From contig CASDRK010000018.1 of assembly GCA_949283125.1 (NCBI GenBank), forward strand, positions 62,001-126,000: DNA of 64,000 nt, read 5' to 3'. Shown piece after piece: positions 40,776-50,204 of the stretch. Made by a program: the position numbers and the translations under genes. The notes beneath the pieces are model-generated. The model was not told where the DNA came from, did no database searches, and was given only the letters and a program-made list of their open reading frames with translations. Source of the DNA: an uncultured Clostridia bacterium. Its GTDB lineage: Bacteria; Bacillota; Clostridia; Christensenellales; Borkfalkiaceae. How positions within the stretch are numbered: the first letter of the stretch is position 1; every line of letters starts with the position of its first letter.

Positions 40776-42854
40776 ATGAAAAACAAGTTCAAAAAGCTCA
40801 TTGTCGGATTGCTGTCCCTTGTTATGGCGTTCGGCACGTTTGCATTTGTCGCCTGCGGCGACGATGCGGATCCCGGCGACGGTCAGCAAAACGACCAGAC
40901 CGACGGCGAGACCCCGGGTGGCGAGGAGAACCCCGGCGACGACGAGACCCCGGGCGGAGAGGAGAACCCCGGCGGTGAGGAGAACCCCGGCGGTGAGGAG
41001 AACCCCGGCGGCGGGGACGACACGCCCGTTCTTCCCACCGACAAGACGCCCACGATATACCTTGCCGGCGATTCCACCGTCAAAACCTATTCCGACTCCC
41101 AGTTCATCGGCGGATGGGGACAGTATCTCGACCTGTTCCTCGACAGCCAGATAGTCGTTGCAAACGCCGCGCAAGGCGGACGCAGCACGCGCTCGTTCAT
41201 CAACGAGGGCAGGCTGTACAACATCGACGACCCCGAATACAGCTACAACTTCTCCGAAAATAACGGCAACTCCATCGAGGATGTGATCAAGGAGGGGGAT
41301 TTCCTCTTCATTCAGTTCGGTCACAACGACGACGACACCAAAAAGGAAAGCTCGTATTCCACGATGTACAACCGCATGGTTCCCCTCGGCACTCCCGACG
41401 AGAACGGCATATATCCCACCGTCGAACCCACCGAGGACATGAAAAAGCCCACCACATATCTCCCCGAAGAGTACACCTCCAACGTGTCCGACACGGCAGG
41501 CGCTCTGGAGGAGATAGCAAAATACGGCTCCGAATACTATGCCTACGACAGCGGCGCAACGTATAAGGGCTATTTGAAAGTTTACGTCGACTTCGCTCGC
41601 GAAGCGGGCGCCACGCCCGTGCTCGTCACGCCCGTGGCAAGAACGGGCTTCAATTCCGACGGCACGCTCAAGGACGGCCCCGGCCGCCACGGCGACGATT
41701 TCGCATACGTCAAGGCCGTGCGCCAGCTCGCCGACGAGGAGGACGTTCTGCTCGTCGATCTGTTCGATTACACCAAGACCGTGCTCGAAACCGCCGGCCC
41801 GAGCTATGCGGACTATCTGATGGCGCTCGTTCCCAACGACCTCACCGGCACGTGGCCCACCGATTACGACAATATCTACGGCAATGCGGAACTGGGGTTT
41901 GAAAAGATAGAAGGCACGCACTACAACAAGTACGGCGCGTTCATAACCGCGGCAGCCGTCGCGCAGACCATAGTCGAGTGCGGCGCGTCCGTAACCGCCA
42001 ACGACGGCAAGGAATATTTCAACTTTGCTTCGCACGTGCTCGCCGAGCCCGAACAGTTCGTGGATCCCTCCAACCGCATGCCCATATCCACCGTGGCAAA
42101 GGTTGAAGACGTTCTCGACAAAGTCAGCGTCACCAATCCCGACAGGGTCTACAAGCAGGCCGACGAAGTCATCGCCGCAATCGATGCCCTCGTTGCAAAG
42201 GGCCCCGTCACGGCGGAAAATTATCTTGCGCTTCAGCCCGAATGCGAAGCCGTCCGCGCGGAGTACGAGTCGCTCAACTTCGACATCAGAAAGGACGTCA
42301 CCAACTACGACAAGCTTGTGGAGATGGAGGAGGCGATAGCCGCGCAGATCGAGGCGGCCAGACCCAAGCCCGTCGAAGTGATAACGCTCGACGCAAGCGC
42401 CGCCGTCGGCGCGGCCGCGGCGGACGGCAAAACGTATGTCAGCGGCCCCGTCACCGTGGGCGATCATGTGTTCAGCTTCTCCTCCGGCGATATGGAGATC
42501 AGAACAAATTACAAATCTTCGCCCTTCGACTATGGCGGAAAGACCTATCAGGCCACCACTCAGTGCATATACATACCGGGCAGTTCCAACCTTACGTCTT
42601 CCGCAAAAAGATATATTGAATTTACCGTCGAAGGTCCCTGCACCATAACTGTTGCCGCGCAGTCTACAAACGCGTCGCAGGTCAGAAACGTTCAGCTCGT
42701 CGGCGTGGCTTCCAACACCGTGCTCGGCACGTTCGAGGCCGCGGCGGGCACCACCGTCACCTCCGTGGAAGTTGCCGAAGGCGGCACCTATCGTCTCGGC
42801 TCTGCGGGAAGCGGCATCGCGGTCTATTATGTCATAATAGAATATTTTGAATGA
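40776..42854 (+). CDS. SGNH-family polysaccharide acetylesterase lipoprotein
   Basis: A 692-residue lipoprotein (FVACGDD, Cys27), a Gly/Glu/Asn/Pro linker (about 30-80), then an SGNH hydrolase of the rhamnogalacturonan-acetylesterase type: GDST with Ser100, AAQGGRSTRSF, FGHND with Asn184, and EGTH with His382. The usual D-x-x-H is E-x-x-H here. A helical stretch (about 425-530) and a C-terminal beta domain (about 540-692) follow. It probably removes acetyl groups from pectin-like glycans, consistent with the pectate lyase at 60260. The start at 40776 gives a proper signal peptide with an SD; an upstream in-frame codon at 40713 lies on the promoter. Confidence 0.87.
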   Translation: MKNKFKKLIVGLLSLVMAFGTFAFVACGDDADPGDGQQNDQTDGETPGGEENPGDDETPGGEENPGGEENPGGEENPGGGDDTPVLPTDKTPTIYLAGDSTVKTYSDSQFIGGWGQYLDLFLDSQIVVANAAQGGRSTRSFINEGRLYNIDDPEYSYNFSENNGNSIEDVIKEGDFLFIQFGHNDDDTKKESSYSTMYNRMVPLGTPDENGIYPTVEPTEDMKKPTTYLPEEYTSNVSDTAGALEEIAKYGSEYYAYDSGATYKGYLKVYVDFAREAGATPVLVTPVARTGFNSDGTLKDGPGRHGDDFAYVKAVRQLADEEDVLLVDLFDYTKTVLETAGPSYADYLMALVPNDLTGTWPTDYDNIYGNAELGFEKIEGTHYNKYGAFITAAAVAQTIVECGASVTANDGKEYFNFASHVLAEPEQFVDPSNRMPISTVAKVEDVLDKVSVTNPDRVYKQADEVIAAIDALVAKGPVTAENYLALQPECEAVRAEYESLNFDIRKDVTNYDKLVEMEEAIAAQIEAARPKPVEVITLDASAAVGAAAADGKTYVSGPVTVGDHVFSFSSGDMEIRTNYKSSPFDYGGKTYQATTQCIYIPGSSNLTSSAKRYIEFTVEGPCTITVAAQSTNASQVRNVQLVGVASNTVLGTFEAAAGTTVTSVEVAEGGTYRLGSAGSGIAVYYVIIEYFE
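40905..41015 (+). repeat. 18-bp tandem repeats encoding a PGGEEN linker
   Basis: Copies of GGCGGTGAGGAGAACCCC and close variants run in frame and encode GGEENP units after the lipobox. Copy-number change in steps of six residues would keep the frame. Confidence 0.8.
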
Positions 42855-42873
42855 GCCTTTACGGTCAAGCGCT

Positions 42874-42906
42874 GCGGCGCGGACATTTTGTCCGCGCCGC
42901 TTTGCG
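42874..42906 (+). terminator. Intrinsic terminator after the SGNH esterase
   Basis: GCGGCGCGGACA (42874-42885) pairs perfectly with TGTCCGCGCCGC (42889-42900), loop TTT, followed by TTTGCGCTTTTT. Confidence 0.85.
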
Positions 42907-42924
42907 CTTTTTCGGGAAAAAGCA

Positions 42925-42953
42925 TTGCAAAACATGCAAGCCTTTGGTATAAT
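42925..42953 (+). promoter_or_regulatory. Promoter positioned for a leaderless exonuclease mRNA
   Basis: TTGCAA 42925-42930, 17-nt spacer, TATAAT 42948-42953; 8 nt separate the -10 from the ATG at 42962. An AAAGGGG occurs but only one nt from the ATG, too close to serve as SD. Confidence 0.75.
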
Positions 42954-42961
42954 AAAGGGGT

Positions 42962-43912
42962 ATGAATTTAGTCTTTTTCGATATCGAATGCGCCAGCGTG
43001 CACAAGACCACCGCCAAGATATGCGCCTTCGGTTACGTCGTGTGCGACGAACAGTTCAATATCATAAAAAAGGAGGACATCCTCATCAATCCCAAGGGCG
43101 GGTTTCATCTCACCGACCGGCGCGGGGAGAAGGGGATAGAGCTCCCCTACGACTATTCGGAATTCAAAAAGCATCCGCCCTTTCCCGCGGTATATTCCTT
43201 CATCAAGGAGCTTCTGGAAGACAAAAACAACCTCGTTTTCGGCCACGCCATCATGAACGACGTGAAGTATCTCGATCTGGAGACCAGGCGCTTTCATCTT
43301 CCGCCCTTCAATTTCAGCTTTTCCGACAGTCAGATAATGTACATGACGCACATAAACGACTTTTCGCGCCAGTTCGGGCTGGAGTACATAACGGCCAATC
43401 TCAATGTGGACTTCACCCCCCACCGCGCCGCAGACGACGCCTACGCCACGATGAAGATAGTGGAAGAGCTCTGCCGTCTGCGCGGAGTTTCGCCGCTCGG
43501 CATAGACGCCGACCTCGGCATAAAGCGCGGCAGAATAAGCGGGCACAATGCCGTAAAGCCCTCGTCGCGCGCATTCGACGGATATGTAAGGGAGCGCGCG
43601 GCCGCGCGCGAGCGCCGCAGCCGCAACCGCACAAAGTTTTACATTTATCTCAGCCGCCGTAAGCGCAAAAAGTCCGGCCCGCTGTTCGGTCAGGTGTTCA
43701 CATTTTCGCGCAATATCGAAGACGACGTAGATACTTCCATCCCCCTCGTGGGCGAAATTTACGAAAAGGGCGGCACATACACTCAAAAGCTCAACGAATG
43801 CACCGTGTACGTCTGTCAGGATAACGACGACACCGTCCGCACGAAAAACGCCCGCCAGCTCGGCGACATGCGCATAACCGATGTGGCGGGGCTGAAGGAG
43901 CTACTGAAATGA
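42962..43912 (+). CDS. DEDDh 3'-5' exonuclease with BRCT-like C-terminus
   Basis: A 316-residue protein. Exo I FFDIECASV supplies Asp/Glu (D7, E9), Exo II is in VFGHAIMNDVKYLD (about 94-107), and Exo III HRAADDAYAT (about 157-166) carries His and Asp, as in DnaQ/polymerase III epsilon-like exonucleases. Residues 240-316 (GPLFGQVFTFSRNIE ... GGTYTQKLNECTVYVC ... ITDVAGLKELL) read as a BRCT domain. It probably trims DNA or RNA ends and docks through BRCT. It overlaps the methyltransferase gene by ATGA. No SD; promoter abuts the ATG. Confidence 0.83.
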   Translation: MNLVFFDIECASVHKTTAKICAFGYVVCDEQFNIIKKEDILINPKGGFHLTDRRGEKGIELPYDYSEFKKHPPFPAVYSFIKELLEDKNNLVFGHAIMNDVKYLDLETRRFHLPPFNFSFSDSQIMYMTHINDFSRQFGLEYITANLNVDFTPHRAADDAYATMKIVEELCRLRGVSPLGIDADLGIKRGRISGHNAVKPSSRAFDGYVRERAAARERRSRNRTKFYIYLSRRKRKKSGPLFGQVFTFSRNIEDDVDTSIPLVGEIYEKGGTYTQKLNECTVYVCQDNDDTVRTKNARQLGDMRITDVAGLKELLK

Positions 43913-45183
43913 CGGCCCTTCCCAAGGCGTTTACCGAACGCATGGCACGCGACCTCGGCGACGAGGCCGCGGCGTTTTTTAACTGCTTCTCGCTTCCGCC
44001 CGTCAGGGGCATACGCGTCAACACGCTCAAAATTTCTGTGGCGCGGTTCAGGGAGATATCGCCTTTCGACCTTTCGCCCGTCCCGTGGGAGCCGAACGGA
44101 TTTTACGTTTCGGAAGAAAAACCGGGCAAAACCGTGCTCCACGCCGCCGGCGCTTACTATGTGCAGGAACCGTCCGCCATGTGCGCCGCGCCCCTGCTCG
44201 GCGCGCGCCCCGGCGAGCGCGTGCTCGACCTCTGTTCCGCACCCGGCGGCAAGGGCACGCAGCTCGCTCAGGCCATGCGCGGCGAGGGCGTAATAGTGCT
44301 CAACGAAATCAATTTTCAGCGCGCAAAGGCGCTGTCGTCCAACGTCGAACGTCTCGGCATAACCAACGCCGTCGTCACCTGCGCCTCTCCGGGCGAGCTC
44401 GCCGAAAAACTTGCGGGCAGCTTCGACAGGGTGCTCGTCGACGCCCCGTGCTCGGGCGAAGGCATGTTCAGAAAGGATCCCGCGGCGGCGGAGGAGTGGA
44501 GCCCCGCCAACGTAAAAATGTGCGCGGCCCGTCAGGCGGAAATTCTCGAATGCGCCGCGCGCCTTCTCGCTCCGGGCGGAAGGCTGGTGTACTCCACGTG
44601 CACTTTCGCGCGCGAGGAGGACGAGGAGCGGTCGGCGGCTTTCCTCGCGGCTCATCCCTCATTTTCGCTTGAACGCGAGGTCAGGCTCTGGCCGCACAGG
44701 GCCCGCGGCGAAGGTCACTACGCCGCACTGTTCAAAAGCGGGGGCGAAGGCCGCGCGCAGTTCCCAGCGCTCGCCCGTCCGCGCGCCGACAAAAGGAGCC
44801 TTGCCCTGTTTGCGGAGTTTTCCTCGCGCTTTCTCAACGTTTCGTTCGGCAATATCCATGCCGTCGGCAACAGGCTTTACAGCCTGCCGGAAGGCTGTCC
44901 CGACCCCGGCGTCCAGCAGCTCCGCGCAGGCGTGGAACTGGGCGAGGTGATAAAGGACAGGTTCGAGCCCGCCCACGCGCTCGCGATGTGTTTGAGGGAG
45001 GGACAGGCCGCATTCATAGAACTCGACGAGCGCTCCGCCCTGTCTTATCTGCGCGGCAACACCTTCGCCTGCCCTGACGTGTCAGGCTGGGCGGTGGCTT
45101 CCTGCCTCGGCCTGCCGCTCGGTTGGTGCAAGGTTTCGGGCGGCACGGCCAAAAATCACCTGCCCAAAGCTCTGCGCATCTGA
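43909..45183 (+). CDS. RsmB/RsmF-family rRNA cytosine-C5 methyltransferase
   Basis: A 424-residue NOL1/NOP2/Sun enzyme. SAM motif VLDLCSAPGGKGTQLA (about 105-120), DAPCSGEGMFRKDP with catalytic-cycle Cys181, and YSTCTF with nucleophile Cys231. The C-terminal part (about 320-424) resembles the RsmF/YebU PUA-like tail. The substrate is probably 16S rRNA. The start overlaps the exonuclease stop, so the pair is co-translated. Confidence 0.9.
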   Translation: MTALPKAFTERMARDLGDEAAAFFNCFSLPPVRGIRVNTLKISVARFREISPFDLSPVPWEPNGFYVSEEKPGKTVLHAAGAYYVQEPSAMCAAPLLGARPGERVLDLCSAPGGKGTQLAQAMRGEGVIVLNEINFQRAKALSSNVERLGITNAVVTCASPGELAEKLAGSFDRVLVDAPCSGEGMFRKDPAAAEEWSPANVKMCAARQAEILECAARLLAPGGRLVYSTCTFAREEDEERSAAFLAAHPSFSLEREVRLWPHRARGEGHYAALFKSGGEGRAQFPALARPRADKRSLALFAEFSSRFLNVSFGNIHAVGNRLYSLPEGCPDPGVQQLRAGVELGEVIKDRFEPAHALAMCLREGQAAFIELDERSALSYLRGNTFACPDVSGWAVASCLGLPLGWCKVSGGTAKNHLPKALRI

Positions 45184-45283
45184 CGGCGAACCGCGCGCGC
45201 TTTCCGCCGTTCGGCCGGCAAATGCCGCGCCCGCACGGCCGCGCGCCGTTTATTCTTTGTTGCGGCGCCCTGCTCAAGTGAAT

Positions 45284-45319
45284 AAAAAGTCGGAACGCAT
45301 CCTCTCGTTCCGACTTTTT
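45284..45319 (+). terminator. Bidirectional-looking terminator after the methyltransferase
   Basis: AAAAAGTCGGAACG (45284-45297) pairs with CGTTCCGACTTTTT (45306-45319), an 8-nt loop, with A-run and T-run on either side. Confidence 0.88.
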
Positions 45320-45371
45320 TATATGTTGCATATTCCTGTCTTACAGGTTGTTTGTGCCGCCCTTTTGCGGC

Positions 45372-45411
45372 TGAAAAATCTGCGCGCTGCGGAAAATTTT
45401 CCGCAGCGCGC
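45372..45411 (-). terminator. Terminator of the giant surface-protein gene
   Basis: A perfect 30-bp palindrome spans 45382-45411 (arms GCGCGCTGCGGAAAA and its complement). Reading the minus strand, AGATTTTT follows, so it should stop transcription of the gene ending at 45439. Confidence 0.8.
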
Positions 45412-45438
45412 TCTCTTCACCGCTCATCGCGGCGGGAT

Positions 45439-48400
45439 TCAGTTGTTTTTGTCTTCGTCGCCGCTTTCGGATTGAGAAGAGGATTGCTCTTCCGCGGGCT
45501 GTCCGGCTTCGTCGCCGTCCACCGCGTTGTCGGCCGAAGGCTGTTCGTCGGCGGGCTGTCCGGCCTCCGACTGTTCGGTCTGCTGCTCTTCCGCGGGTCC
45601 GGATTCGGGCAGGCCCTCTCCGGTTTCGGGCAGCGCGCCGGTCTCGCCGTTCGTCTCGTCGCTTATGGTCGTCTCGCCGTGCTCTTTGACGTAAGTGCGG
45701 ACATAGCGCTTGTTCTTTTTGTAGTTATAGGTGTTCTTGCTGACCTGCGGCTTTTTGCCCACCTTCTTTTTCAGGTCTCTCAAAAGCAGCACTGCAATGG
45801 CGATCAGTATGGCGACTACCATGATTATCGAGGAAGCCAGCAGCCATACGTTTGTGTCGCCGCTGTTGCCCGCGTCCGTCGTCTCGTCCTCCGTGGCGTC
45901 GGGGGTAGTGCTCATGGATATGCTCTTGTCGGTCGCGGTGTAGTCGATGAACATGTTCAGCATGGGCGCGCCGTTCAGTTCCGTGCCGTCTGCGCGGTAC
46001 ATATCGTTCACCTTCAGCACTGCCAGCTGTTCGGTATAGTCGCCGTATGCGTAGTTGTATCCGCTGTCGCCCTCCTCAGCGGTCTCGCCGTTGAAGGGCA
46101 CGTAGCTTGCCGAATCGTACAGCGAGTAGGTGTAATACTGCGCGGAGTAGTCGTAAATATCCACGCTTACGTTTTTACCCTCGGCAAGCGCTTCGTAGTA
46201 TGCGATGTTCTCGTCGTTGGATTCAAAAACTATCCCGCTGTCGGCCGCGCGCAGCGCGTCGCGGTATGCGTCGATTATGTTGCCGGAGTAGAGGGACAGC
46301 AGCGAATTGAACGTGCTCTCGTCAAGCGTCACGGAGCTCTGGTCGAACATCACATAGCTGCCTTCCTGCACGCCGGCGTGCGTCTCGCCGTCGCGCGTGC
46401 CGCTCCAAAGCTCCAGGCGGTATGCCTTGTCCGCGCTGCCCGTGCGTATGAAGAAGTTCACGGTTATCCACTTTCCGGCCAGCTCGGGATTGGTAATGGC
46501 GTCAATTGTGAAGGAGTAGGGCGCGCTCTCCTGCGCGGTGTAGCGGGGAACGGCCACCTCGATGTCGAACGCCTTCACCTGCTTGCCGCTGTCGGGCTGT
46601 CCGTCTACGAAGTAATTGTATATCACCTGTCCGTCGAGCCCGGATACGTAGGAATATACCCTGTCGCCGCCGTCGGTCACAAGGTAGTGGCTGGCGTATG
46701 CGGTGCGCGCGGCGTCGGCATAGTAAATCTCGCCCTCTTTTACGTTGTCGAACGCAACGGAGTTGCCGTCCGCGTCGTAATAATCTGCGCGCTCGTCGTA
46801 GTATTCGCGCTCAAGGTTGTAAAGGTTTGCGTACAGATTGCCGTCCGAGTCCTCATACAGACCGTCGTCGCGCAGCGTGTAAGCGATGTTTGCGCGCTGC
46901 TGTTCCCTCGTCCAGTCCTCGTCGGGTTCGCCCTTTAGCACGTTTCCGTCGTTGTCGTACCAGAACGTGTATGCGGGGGTCTTGAACGAAAGTGTCTGCT
47001 TGCTGTCGGGGTCGCTGTCTACCAGATACACCGTCGCGACCGCTCCGGCCGAAACCTTTACGCGCACGCTCACGGCGGTGTAGCCGTTTGCGCTTATGGT
47101 CGAATTTCCGCCGAAGAAGCCGTAGTTGTATATCGCGGCCGTCTTGCCGGCTATCTCCCTCACCGTGTTCACTATCAGAAGGGGCTGGGTGGAGGTGGGG
47201 CCTACGGCGGTATCCCACGTCGCGTCCGCTCCGAACAGCGCGTGCAGGGGGCTGCCGGCGTCAACGCTGGTCAGCAGCTCCGCATAGGTCGCCTTGTATG
47301 CGTCAAAGTATTCCTTGTTGATGAGTCCGGCGTAGTCGTGGCCGTTCTTCGCGTCGTATTCCGTCGGCTCTACCGGCACGCTCTGCACCGAAGAGCTTGC
47401 GCCGTTCACGCCCGTGTAGGAAGAGGGCTGCGCTATCTCCGTCTCTATCTTTTTATTGTCGGCGGGATCGTCCAGACTCTCCGTCTCGTCGGATTCTTCG
47501 GTTATCGAAAGCTCCGCGGCCCTCGCTGCAGATTCGGTAAAGCCGAACGCCGTCTCGTCGGCGTTGAGCACGGATATGTTGGATACGGCCGCCCAGCCGC
47601 CGGTGTAATCGGCCTTGGCGGTATCCTTTATGGTGGTGGGGCCGTAATTTATGACGAGCTCGAAGGCCTGATCTTCAAGCTCTTCTTCGCACGATACCAG
47701 CGCAAAGCACTGTATCCAGCCGTTGTACACGTCCTCGGTGTCGTTTATCGTAACGCCTTCCACGGTTGTGGAGTCCGCTTGGAACGAGCCCGCGTTTTCC
47801 TCGTTGCCCTTCTGTCTCGCCGTCACGGTCAGCGCCGCGCCGTCGCCCAGCTCGCTCGTCTTTATCCAGAAGGAAACTATCTTGTAATCGCTCTCGCCGT
47901 CGAACGTGAACGAAGGGTCGGATATCACCGCTTCGTAGGCCGCGCCCCATGCGCTCAGCATAAGCAGGGTGTTGGCCTGTCCGCCCGTGCCGGGCAGGTC
48001 GGCCGCCGTCTTCAGTTCGTCTTCGAGCATGCCCGAATATTTGCTGGTCAGATCGGTCGGCCACGTCCAGCCGGCGCCTATCGAAAGGTTGGCTATCACG
48101 TCCTCGGACGCGTCGAGGTTGAGGTCTTTGTTCAGATATGTGTTCTCGCTTTCGGGCTCGCCCACCTTGCCGTATATCGTCGCGGCGCCGTTGCCCCTGC
48201 TCGAAACGTATCCGTCCTCGTCCACGGTCAGTCCGGCCGCAAGGTTTGTTTCGTCAAGCTGAACGGGGATGCGGATACCGTCCATTGTGTCGGAGACGGA
48301 AGTGGCAAGATCCACATAGTAGTAGCGATAGTTGCTGTAGTTTTCTACGGGCTTGTCACTCTGGTCGAATATTTCGCGGTCAACGCGGAACACCTTGTCG

Positions 48401-49599
48401 CCGTCCTCGTCCAGAAGGGTGCAGGTGGTGTTCTTTTCGCCCGCAACGCGGCTTTCAAACGTGTCGCTGCCGCCTGCGGCCTCTATCATGTCGTCCGCGT
48501 TCAGATATTTTTCGTACGTTATGTCGTCGAAGAAGGCATAGCCCTCGGTCTTGCCGGCGCCGCTCTGTCCCAGACCCACGGTTAAGATTATCGTGGTTTC
48601 GGCAAAGTCGCACGCGCTCACGTACAGGGTGTACTCCACCCAGCCGTTGTTGCCTTCGGCCCAGGTACCGTCCGTCTCGTTGTAGGGGTTGAGCACGTCG
48701 GTGTTTATGTTCTCTATCCTGAATACGTCTATCTCCGTGCCGCCCACGCTCTGTTCCAGCTCGATGTAAGCGCCGCGGTCGAACAGCGCCTCGGTGCGCT
48801 CGTCGTTATTGCCGCCGAAGTACAGATCGCTCGTCTTCACCCACACGCTTATCTTTGCGGCCGTGTTGGCTTCGAGGGTGAGGGTGGTGGAGGAGTTGTA
48901 GTAGGTGGCGGAGCCCTGCTTGTCGTCGTCCACGTAGTTGTGGATCATCAGCACGTTGCTCTCTATCTCCGTTCCCTCGGCAAAATCGGCCGAAGTGTAC
49001 AGCTTTCCGTCTTCGTCCTCGTAGTAGGTTATCTCGCTCCCGTCGGCGCCGTACAGCTTGTCCCCGTCCCAGCGGTAATCGTGCGTGTGGGGGTTGGCGA
49101 TGTACTCCGCGCCTTCGGCGATGTAATCTTCCTCGTCGTCCTCCTCGGCTTCGACGATGGCCGAAGCGGGATCTCTGAAGGGCAGGTCTTCTGGGTCGGC
49201 GCTGTAGTTTACGTAATTTTCGTCATCCGTCTCCAGCTTCGCGTTGTCCCAAAGCTTTTGGGGCAGTTCGGGGTCGGTCAGCTCGCTCCAGCTCGCGCCG
49301 TCGGTGCCTATTACGCCCGATTTGGAATGGGACGCGGTGGCGCCGGTCGCGGTGCCGCTCGACCAGTTGTCGGGCGTGCCGATGACGTATGTGCCGTCGT
49401 TGTCCTCAAAAAACTCAAAGTTGCCGTTCTTCAGTACCTGCTCGTCCACGCGGGTGGAGGTATCGGTGTCCTCTTCGCCGCTGTCGGCGGGCGGTTGCGA
49501 GCACGCGCCCGCAAACATCGCAAACGAGGTCGCCACGGCCATCGCCGCGAATATCGCCGACCTGTATTTTGCGCTTCTGGTTTTAAACTTTTTGCTCAT
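45439..49599 (-). CDS. Giant surface lipoprotein with jelly-roll modules and C-terminal membrane helix
   Basis: A 1386-residue protein. Signal peptide with lipobox FAGAC (Cys about 33), then three or more modules resembling CBM/galactose-binding beta-sandwiches (phrases KISVWVKTSDLYF, YKIVSFWIKTSEL, YTAVSVRVKVSAG mark their starts). A Tyr/Asp/Gly-rich region follows, then a single membrane helix near 1280-1300 (NVWLLASSIIMVVAIL), a basic stop-transfer RDLKKKVGKK, and an acidic Glu/Gln/Ser/Pro tail of about 70 residues. Start at 49599 is preferred: AAGGAAA upstream and a proper signal sequence; the frame extends to 49680. No enzymatic motif is recognised. Probably a surface glycan-binding or adhesion protein. 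Confidence 0.75.
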   Translation of the reverse strand: MSKKFKTRSAKYRSAIFAAMAVATSFAMFAGACSQPPADSGEEDTDTSTRVDEQVLKNGNFEFFEDNDGTYVIGTPDNWSSGTATGATASHSKSGVIGTDGASWSELTDPELPQKLWDNAKLETDDENYVNYSADPEDLPFRDPASAIVEAEEDDEEDYIAEGAEYIANPHTHDYRWDGDKLYGADGSEITYYEDEDGKLYTSADFAEGTEIESNVLMIHNYVDDDKQGSATYYNSSTTLTLEANTAAKISVWVKTSDLYFGGNNDERTEALFDRGAYIELEQSVGGTEIDVFRIENINTDVLNPYNETDGTWAEGNNGWVEYTLYVSACDFAETTIILTVGLGQSGAGKTEGYAFFDDITYEKYLNADDMIEAAGGSDTFESRVAGEKNTTCTLLDEDGDKVFRVDREIFDQSDKPVENYSNYRYYYVDLATSVSDTMDGIRIPVQLDETNLAAGLTVDEDGYVSSRGNGAATIYGKVGEPESENTYLNKDLNLDASEDVIANLSIGAGWTWPTDLTSKYSGMLEDELKTAADLPGTGGQANTLLMLSAWGAAYEAVISDPSFTFDGESDYKIVSFWIKTSELGDGAALTVTARQKGNEENAGSFQADSTTVEGVTINDTEDVYNGWIQCFALVSCEEELEDQAFELVINYGPTTIKDTAKADYTGGWAAVSNISVLNADETAFGFTESAARAAELSITEESDETESLDDPADNKKIETEIAQPSSYTGVNGASSSVQSVPVEPTEYDAKNGHDYAGLINKEYFDAYKATYAELLTSVDAGSPLHALFGADATWDTAVGPTSTQPLLIVNTVREIAGKTAAIYNYGFFGGNSTISANGYTAVSVRVKVSAGAVATVYLVDSDPDSKQTLSFKTPAYTFWYDNDGNVLKGEPDEDWTREQQRANIAYTLRDDGLYEDSDGNLYANLYNLEREYYDERADYYDADGNSVAFDNVKEGEIYYADAARTAYASHYLVTDGGDRVYSYVSGLDGQVIYNYFVDGQPDSGKQVKAFDIEVAVPRYTAQESAPYSFTIDAITNPELAGKWITVNFFIRTGSADKAYRLELWSGTRDGETHAGVQEGSYVMFDQSSVTLDESTFNSLLSLYSGNIIDAYRDALRAADSGIVFESNDENIAYYEALAEGKNVSVDIYDYSAQYYTYSLYDSASYVPFNGETAEEGDSGYNYAYGDYTEQLAVLKVNDMYRADGTELNGAPMLNMFIDYTATDKSISMSTTPDATEDETTDAGNSGDTNVWLLASSIIMVVAILIAIAVLLLRDLKKKVGKKPQVSKNTYNYKKNKRYVRTYVKEHGETTISDETNGETGALPETGEGLPESGPAEEQQTEQSEAGQPADEQPSADNAVDGDEAGQPAEEQSSSQSESGDEDKNN

Positions 49600-49683
49600 T
49601 TTTTGTTTCCTTGAAAATAGTTGCAAAATTTTCTTTTTACGGGCGCGGGGCCGTGCGACCCTCCGTCCGGACATTACCATTAC

Positions 49684-49712
49684 ATTTTAATATAAATTAG
49701 CCTTTTAAGCAA
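49684..49712 (-). promoter_or_regulatory. Probable promoter of the giant surface-protein gene
   Basis: Minus strand: TTGCTT (49712-49707), 17-nt spacer, TAAAAT (49689-49684), about 80 nt before the start at 49599. Confidence 0.55.
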
Positions 49713-49831
49713 CTATTTCTGCGTGAAAATCGGGCAAAAAATAAAATAAATCGCGCGCTGCCGCCGGCCGTTCGGCCAAACCCGACAATCCGGCGCATGA
49801 CCGCCGCGCTTTTTGCGCATGCTTAATTTGC

Positions 49832-50203
49832 ATGAACCATTCCAATCAAAAACCCGCGGCGTTCAGAATGGCGCTCGGCGGGGCGCTGATAGGCGCGGTC
49901 AACGGTCTCTTCGGCGGCGGGGGCGGCATGATAGCCGTGCCCGTTCTCAACGGCACCCTCGGCTATCCCGCAAAACAGGCGCACGCCACGGCGATAGCCG
50001 TCATCGCTCCTCTGTGCGCCGTCAGCGCGCTGTTCTATCTGTTCGGCGGGCACGTCCGTCTCCCCGTCGTCATTCCCGCCGCCCTCGGCAACGTCGCGGG
50101 CGGCGTCATCGGCGCAAAACTTCTGGGCCGTCTGCCCGGCCCCGCCGTGCGGCTGTGCTTCATCGCCGTCATGCTTGCGGCGGGGATAAGGATGATGGCG
50201 TAG
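49832..50203 (+). CDS. TSUP/TauE-like permease, N-terminal half
   Basis: A 123-residue membrane protein with about four helices. GALIGAVNGLFGGGGGMIAVP is the classic first half of sulfite exporter TauE/SafE (TSUP) transporters. Full-length members are about 250 residues with two such halves. The second half is a separate gene one base downstream, so the pair probably assembles as a heterodimer. No clear SD precedes the start. The transported anion is unknown. Confidence 0.8.
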   Translation: MNHSNQKPAAFRMALGGALIGAVNGLFGGGGGMIAVPVLNGTLGYPAKQAHATAIAVIAPLCAVSALFYLFGGHVRLPVVIPAALGNVAGGVIGAKLLGRLPGPAVRLCFIAVMLAAGIRMMA

Positions 50204-50204
50204 C

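Noticed and set aside
45619..45633. LPETG sortase-like motif in the giant surface protein
   Set aside because: It lies after the membrane helix and basic stop-transfer, within the predicted cytoplasmic tail, and no hydrophobic segment follows, so it cannot be a cell-wall sorting signal.
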